From contig OY987267.1 in the NCBI GenBank assembly GCA_963920665.1, positions 16,802,001-16,866,000 of the forward strand: a stretch of DNA of 64,000 nt, read 5' to 3'. Shown here in pieces: positions 58,266 through 64,000 of this stretch. A program made the translations under genes and the position numbers. Each line of letters opens with the position of its first letter. The first letter of the stretch is position 1. The notes beneath the pieces were generated by a model. That model ran no database searches. It had not been told where the DNA came from and worked only from the letters and a program-made list of their open reading frames with translations. This stretch comes from Straminergon stramineum. Taxonomy: Eukaryota; Streptophyta; Bryopsida; Hypnales; Calliergonaceae.

Positions 58266-59113
58266 TTCCTAAAGCCTTGTTGTCACCTTGGTGGACAAAT
58301 GAAAGTTTAGGGAGGTTCTTATAATCTCAATTTGGGGGTAATTTTTGAAACTTATGTGAACGTAGAAAGACACATTTATTTTCTTGGAATACAATTTTTA
58401 TTTCTATTGATGCATAGAAATAAAAGTTATGTCATTCTAAGTGCAAATTTTAGGTTGTTGGGTAGCATAAGAAACCTAAAAAAAAATTGAATCTTTTTCT
58501 CATAGATTGTATCTTTGTCTAAATGGCAAGCTTGTATTCATCCCATTTGGATTAGTGGTGTGAAAGCTATGGAGCTTCTTGCTTTGTCAACAATCATGAC
58601 ATCTTCTTGAAAAAATAACTTATTGGTTTTGATTATGACTTCAATTTTCAATATCTTCCAAAAGAAAAAGTTCCAAGATATTTAACATGCTTGTTACTAC
58701 GCTTGCTAGAACAATCTCATTATTTGAATTATTTGTTGCTTCAATCTCATACCTACATCTACTTATCAAAAAAATACCTCTAGAGTTTAATTTCAATTCT
58801 TCAACATAATTATTTTCAAAAATTTATGCTTCATAGAGCAAAAATTTCAACTAAGAAGATTCAAACTCTCATAATCTAGTTACACATTGAAGATGCAAAC
58901 CCCCTTGATTTCTTTACTTTAAATGCAATTATCTTGCAATCTACGTGGTCAAAGTTTTAAAAAATTGTTCCACACATTCTTACATTAGTCTAGTGTAAGA
59001 TCCTATGGTAAAATATGGAAAAATAACAATCAGTAGAGTTGTTTTGCTCTTTGGAATAGAAATGACAATTTGAATGTTTTTTGATGAGTATATAGACCTT
59101 GGGACCTTAACGG
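58266..59113 (+). mobile_element. Family A repeat, copy 4
   Basis: Aligns by eye with 12235-13150 from the TTCCTAAAGCC start (CCCCCAAAGTCC in copy 1) through AATCTCAATTT, GGATTAGTGGTGTGAAAGCT, TCTTACATTAGTCTAGTGTA to the end CCTTGGGACCTTAACGG. Flanks are TGAA and TTCA, each one base from TTAA. Confidence 0.6.
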
Positions 59114-59220
59114 TTCATAGTGACTTGGTTGCAAATAGTGTCTGTTTAAATGCAAGCTAAGAGACCATGGAATACCCTTTTGATTTCACATAGGATCCAA
59201 CAAAGATGTAGACAACTTAA

Positions 59221-59450
59221 CCCTTGAAAGACCCTTGGGGTCCCTCTATATGGCCCATATTTAGCTTTACAACTCTTCAATTGTGTTTTAATAGATGAGT
59301 TATGCTACATTTTTATTTACATACTATCATGATCATTAATTAACTTTGTACTGAAAAGTGAAAAGTATTTAGTTAATGTTTTCCTGATCAAATACCACCA
59401 AATACATAATATACTACATGGCTGTGAAGGGCTTTGAGGCCCTTCTAGGG
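59221..59450. mobile_element. TTAA-type MITE (230 bp)
   Basis: TTAA on both sides (59217-59220 and 59451-59454). The left end is CCCTTGAAAGACCC and the right end read inward CCCTAGAAGGGCC; the latter is close to the canonical piggyBac terminus CCCTAGAAAG (recalled). The interior does not obviously match 55217-55439, so it may be a separate family with the same target preference. Confidence 0.6.
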
Positions 59451-59916
59451 TTAATAATAGGAACCCTGAACCACAAACCTTAATTACTAAACCCAGTGGT
59501 CTGATGAGCAGTTGCTTCATGGTGCAAGACATTTCTTCAGAGTAAAGTAGTGCTTTGAAAGCAGTATTGCAGCTTCATGAATACATATTACTGGTTTAAA
59601 TTGCAGTTACATGTTTTTTTTGCTCAAGTGATGTTCAAATGGTCAGCACTTCAACCTATAACTTCAATCCAGTATTGGATTGGTGTGGCATCAAATGACT
59701 TGCAGTATTTAATTTGCAGTTGGACTGTCCTAATGTGTAGATGTCACTTGATGCCATGCTACTAACTTAATACCAGTATTGAAGTACCAGTTCAAGGTAT
59801 ACAAAGGTCAGACTGCTCCTGGTTTTGATATAGGGAAATAATTCAGCATAACTTTTAGTTTTAAACAAATGAAACGGAATTTCATTGCTATTCAGAATAC
59901 GGTAACTTATAACATA

Positions 59917-60006
59917 CTCCCTCTGTCGGTCTCCAAATAATACCGGTGTTTCACTCGTACGGTATTTTCCAAAAGAAACACCGATATTATTTGGAGACAG
60001 AGGGAG
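59917..60006. mobile_element. Stowaway MITE (90 bp)
   Basis: TA on both sides (59915-59916, 60007-60008). The ends are CTCCCTCTGTCGGTCTCC and, inward, CTCCCTCTGTCTCCAAATAA; most of the element is foldback (AATACCGGTGTTTC against GAAACACCGATATT). A retroposon tail (CAAATGAAACGGAATTTCAT) abuts it at 59865-59890. Confidence 0.85.
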
Positions 60007-60009
60007 TAT

Positions 60010-61181
60010 CAATTTTGCTTGTCAGCAATTCCGGCACACGAATTGGGACCCCAAGGCCAATCTCTCCCTTCCATTGGATCCTCAACTGTCAGAACCGATA
60101 CGTGTGCCTACCCTACCAGACTGTGTGAACTTCAATTCGCATTCAGAACGCAGTAAGTGAAGCCTTGAACACCAAATTCTTTTTCAAAATTCTGGACTTG
60201 TCGGCTTACATCCTTGTACAATTATCATGGTATGTACAGTATTTCAATTCCGTCTAATCGATTGTAGAGGAAGGTTGTCTGTTAAAAGAGATTCAATCAC
60301 TGAATGGGTTTCTCTCAAGAGATTCAATCACGACTTCGGATGAATGAGAGAATGATGTCCTTATTACAAGCGTTTCACCCCTTTAGCTTGATTCAGAGAG
60401 CTAGCTGGATCTGAACAAGTCTTGCAGAGTCTGTGCAGACATCTCTGTCAAACTATCACATCCAGACAGCCAATCAAGCGCTCTTGGAGTGGGAAAATGG
60501 CTTAAGCTTACTGGTCGTGAAGGACATTGGATGCTTTCGTGGTGGAGACCAAGGCAGGGGGGGAAGCAATATTGTACTTCTGACACTACGGAGCTGGCAT
60601 GTCGTCGCAACGGTCTTTTTCCATAAACCCTGCAAGCTCTAAATCGTCACCAGCTTGCTATAGTTCCGTCTTCACTTGAGAATCATGAGTTGCTGGAGAT
60701 TTTGTTTGCTTCGTACCGAACAGCTTGTCTTTCCTAGCATTCTATGACCCTTGTGTGCAGCTCTCGGAGCTTTCATCAACTTCCGGAGGAAGTTGGGTCT
60801 GCACTCTGTAGGGCTCGGAACTAGCGCAGTACTGTGCTCATGGATTTGTGTCTCGTTTTACAGCTTGATGTGGTGGATTAAGTTTTTGGTGGAGTGGTTC
60901 AATGTGGAATGCTGTAGACGCTGGAGAGTGAAGACGAGCAGTGGTGGTGAAGTACCTGGCTTGGTAACCCTAGTTTAGGTATGCTTTCGTGCTTCTTTTA
61001 CTGAGAGCTTTTTATTCTTTTTTAGGCATTAGCACTACGCACATCTTGAGCTTTTTGAGAGTTCTCTTCGTTGCGGTACGGAACCAAATGTATACTGCAA
61101 ATGTATGTAATGTTCATGGCTCTAACCTAACTGGGTGATTAATATACAGTGTCTGAGGCTTGAGATACATTGGCGACAGCT
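60010..61181 (+). other. Upstream region of the glucanase gene
   Basis: From about 60400 the sequence is GC-richer and single-copy looking. A possible 5' UTR intron is 60979-61149 (TTTAG|GTATGC to ATACAG|TG), which would put the start codon in the second exon. Open frames here have no recognisable motif. Confidence 0.4.
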
Positions 61182-63671
61182 ATGGCGGATAGGAACTCTC
61201 AAACGATGCGAATGCTTCAAGTTCTGAGCTTATTTATCCTCGTCTCAAGTGCAGGTAAACAACCAGTATTTTACTGTTCCCATCAGGGTTTAAAGAGGGT
61301 TTATGAGTCATTCAGCGTATTCACACTCGGCATGGATAGAATAGCCCTGATCGAGTGGCGGTTTCTTTGATAGAATGACTTCTATCATAGAATGGAGAAT
61401 TTGCTGACAGAAGCTCCAACTGGAAGGCCAGAACTCCAAATGTATACGAGATCGCTGTAGTCTATGTCTGTTTGTAGTCTAGTCTCAGGAGCAGTTGCAA
61501 CTACAAAGTGCCTGGACAGTAATGGTATGAGGGCTCAGAGATCTAGAGCTTCTCATTTGTATACTCTGAAGTAATGCAAGTTTTAGAGTAATTTTCTGAC
61601 CATTTGTACTACTCTGGAAATCATGCTCAGGAGCGTCCGTCGGTGTAAATTATGGAACATACGGAGACAACCTGCCAACACCAGCTCAAGCCGTGGCACT
61701 CTTAAAGAAATCAGGCGTTACCCAAGCCCGCATCTACGACACCAACCCTTCCGTTCTCAACGCTTTCCAAGGCTCCAACATCCAGCTCGTGGTGAGCGTG
61801 CGCAACGACGAAATTGTAGCCATAGGGCAGGATAATGCCACGGCTTACAAGTGGGTGAATGACCACATCGTCTCATATGCCGCCAAGTGCAACATCACCA
61901 GCATAGCCGTGGGCAACGAGGTTCTCAGCTATGAATCCAGTCAAGCGGTAATGCTTCTCCCTGCCATGAAATTCATCCACACAGCTCTCGTTTCTTACAA
62001 CCTCGACAGCATGGTGAAAGTAACGACTCCATGTTCCACTGATTTGCTGGTTAGCAAGTACCCACCGTCAACTGGCGCATTCAGTGCGAACCTCTCCAAG
62101 TCCACCATGGAGCCTCTGGTGGATTTCCTGTCTGCAACGGGATCCTTTTTCTTCCTCAATGTGTACCCTCACAAGGAGTTTCAGCACAGTCAACAGAATA
62201 TCAGCCTGGAGTTTGCGCTGTTTCAATCTAACCCTGGAGTGTTGGACTCTGCAACGGGGTTCCTATATACGAATGCTTTTGACTTGCTTCTGGATGCGAC
62301 GTATGCAGCGTTGGCGAAGCTGAACCGGACCGACCTACAAATCCTGATTAGTGAGACCGGTTGGCCGTCGAATGGAGAAGCGTATGAAAAGGGCTTGTCA
62401 CCTGCGAATGCGCAGATTTACAATTCCAACCTTGTGAAGCATGTGTTGAGCAAAGTGGGGAGCCCGGGGAGACCAGGAGTGCTGATCATTACTTATGTTT
62501 ATGAGCTCTTTAATGAAGATAAAAGGCAGGGTTCTCTGTCCACTCGTAATATGGGTTTATTCCGGAGTGACATGGCGGCGGTGTATGCTGTGGATCTTTC
62601 GGGCAGCCAAGTCACCGTTGTTAGCCCTGGCACCAGCACTCCTGCTCCCGCCAGTCGTACTTGGTGCGTGGCAAAGTCGGTAAGTAATTTCTTCATGTTC
62701 TCCTCAAGTAATTGAATTTTCTGACCCGTTTCAATGCAATCCTTCTTTTCCTTACTTCGGCTAGCCTCACTGGGAGTCGAATGACAACGTTCGATTGGAT
62801 TTATTTTTTTATTTTTTTGTTCCTAATTTTCTGTTCTCCCTCTTCAGGAAACCACGCAAGAGAACCTGCAAGCTGCGCTCGACTACGCGTGTGGTCTAGG
62901 ACAAGCTGATTGTATGCCAATCCAACCAGGCCAGGCTTGTTTCCTGCCTAATACACGTTTATCCCATGCATCCTACGCGATTAATAGCTACTACCAGAAG
63001 AACTCAAATTCAGTTAACTCCTGCAACTTTCAGGGAACGGCAATAATCACAACGAAGGATCCAAGTGAGTCTTAATCTTGGTACCCTGAATTACTACTCG
63101 GTTTTCACATCTGTCAGTACTTTTTTTGTGGAACAACTGGATAAATTCCAATGAAAGAGGAACATTTGGCAATATGAATTTTGAAGACGCTGCTACTGTG
63201 GTCGGGATGTGTCGTTCGGACACCTAATTGATTTAAGGAATTGTTTGTCTTCGACGAAGCACATTTATTATCACGTCTTCAATCAGTGGTCTGTAGTCCA
63301 CAGCCCTGCAGGTATTGATGTGAGTCCTGAACAACCTCATTGGTGAACTACGTCCTGGAAAATGAATCCTGAATTTCTCCAAATTGGGTTTTATGATTTG
63401 AGTAGTGTCGAGTAGATTTTCTTATGCCAAGTTTTTTGGTGGAATTGTCTAACATATCCAATTCTTATTTACTGATTCTTGTGGTGAGAATCTTGGTCTC
63501 GTATTCTGCACTGTTCGGTCAATTGAATTGGTCTACTTTGAACCTCGACTTCTTACCCTTGGTCCTTGTGCTCTATTCCCAATGTCTACATTTCTATTTA
63601 TGAGTTCCAAGTTTATGACTGCGACTGCGTGGTGAATGTGTAGGTTATACGAACTGTACTTATCCATCCAG
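61182..63671 (+). CDS. GH17 glucan endo-1,3-beta-glucosidase with X8 (CBM43) module, right end missing
   Basis: Coding exons are 61182-61254, 61631-62679, 62848-63064 and 63644-63671, joined by GT-AG introns in phases 1, 0 and 1; the last donor (CAG|GTATGT) leads to an exon not found here. Exon 1 encodes a secretion signal (MLQVLSLFILVSSAG). The catalytic domain starts GVNYGTYGDNLPTPAQAVAL; VGNEV supplies the acid/base Glu121 and ISETGWPS the nucleophile Glu266, with YELFNEDKRQG and RNMGLF near its end. A Thr/Ser/Pro/Ala linker leads to the X8 module from W369, with cysteines at WCVAK, YACG, ADC, GQAC, NSCNF and TNCTYP, and HASYAINSYYQ. The family hydrolyses beta-1,3-glucan (callose) in the wall or at plasmodesmata, and many X8 members carry a GPI anchor; that tail would lie beyond the window. 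Confidence 0.93.
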
Positions 63672-64000
63672 GTATGTCTGTTTCCTTTCAAACCTAGTGT
63701 GAAATAGTAGGTGCTACATGCAACTTCTCTTGGAATGAATTACTGAAGTCATGATTGTACGTTACTTTGATCTTAAGCGTGAGTGTGCTCTCAAGTCCAC
63801 ATTTTGGATGGTGAGCACAGTTCCTCAGGGTGTTCTTTTGTTCGAATAACTTCTCGTATATTTATCCAAAGTAATAGATGAATATTTCAATATCAAAGTT
63901 CCTTTCTTCATTACCAAATTGATGGAATTGAGATAAGCAATGCTTCTATACAAAGACTTAAGCGAAAATACACTTTAATTTAAGAATGTACTTAGGGCTA
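63672..64000 (+). other. Intron of the glucanase gene, cut by the window end
   Basis: Follows the last recognised donor. I did not find the next exon, which must begin in phase 2. AT-rich, no other feature seen. Confidence 0.5.

Noticed and set aside
62084..62696. Additional open frames on both strands within the glucanase
   Set aside because: Shadows of the GH17 exon, which has both catalytic motifs in frame.
1..64000. CRISPR arrays, bacterial operons or organellar gene insertions
   Set aside because: No regularly spaced repeats or prokaryotic gene organisation; genes are spliced and plant-like, and no plastid or mitochondrial protein gene was seen.

Overview
The window is nuclear DNA from a land plant. 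It shows spliced genes with GT-AG introns, an intronless SWI/SNF armadillo gene of the LFR type, a GH17-X8 cell-wall glucanase, a QALGGH-type C2H2 zinc finger and a dead TIR-type disease-resistance gene, all set in AT-rich repeat-filled spacers. Gene density is low (four well-supported genes plus one unrecognised spliced gene in 64 kb). I cannot name the species. A non-flowering plant (fern, lycophyte or bryophyte) is only a guess from the style of the TIR remnant and the repeats.

Layout, left to right. 0-2.1 kb: AT-rich spacer with a TTAA-flanked repeat. 3.7-5.1 kb (minus): LFR-like chromatin-remodelling subunit. 7.4-13.2 kb: a CACTA foldback element, a decayed TIR-leucine-rich-repeat resistance gene (minus), a GC-richer island and a large TTAA-type repeat. 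13.4-23.1 kb: repeats, including a GC-richer 4-kb block with a degenerate minisatellite. 23.7-27.8 kb (plus): five-exon zinc-finger gene whose last exon encodes about 14 copies of a Gln-rich nonapeptide; its introns hold at least four transposon insertions. 28-35.2 kb: small DNA transposons (TTAA-type, Mutator-like, CACTA), a T-armless tRNA-like sequence and a 5'-truncated LINE with a perfect 17-bp target duplication. 35.9-37.2 kb (minus): two-exon gene with a DPTSPxVxCIGQ motif. 39-47.2 kb: repeats, a tiny retroposon and a dead hAT transposase. 48.1-51.9 kb (plus): spliced gene of unknown function, probably using an 11-nt microexon. 52-60 kb: further TTAA-type elements, retroposon tails and a Stowaway element. 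61.2 kb to the end (plus): GH17 beta-1,3-glucanase with an X8 module, running off the right edge.

The genes do not form a pathway; each is an independent unit. The most unusual signals are: (i) several repeat families whose ends coincide with TTAA and begin CCCT/CCCC, the signature of piggyBac-type transposition; (ii) the nonapeptide-repeat zinc-finger gene; (iii) a perfect 19-bp hairpin starting at the first base of that gene's first intron, inside an 89-bp insertion with a 14-bp target duplication. All exon-intron models here were made by eye from splice signals and phase agreement.
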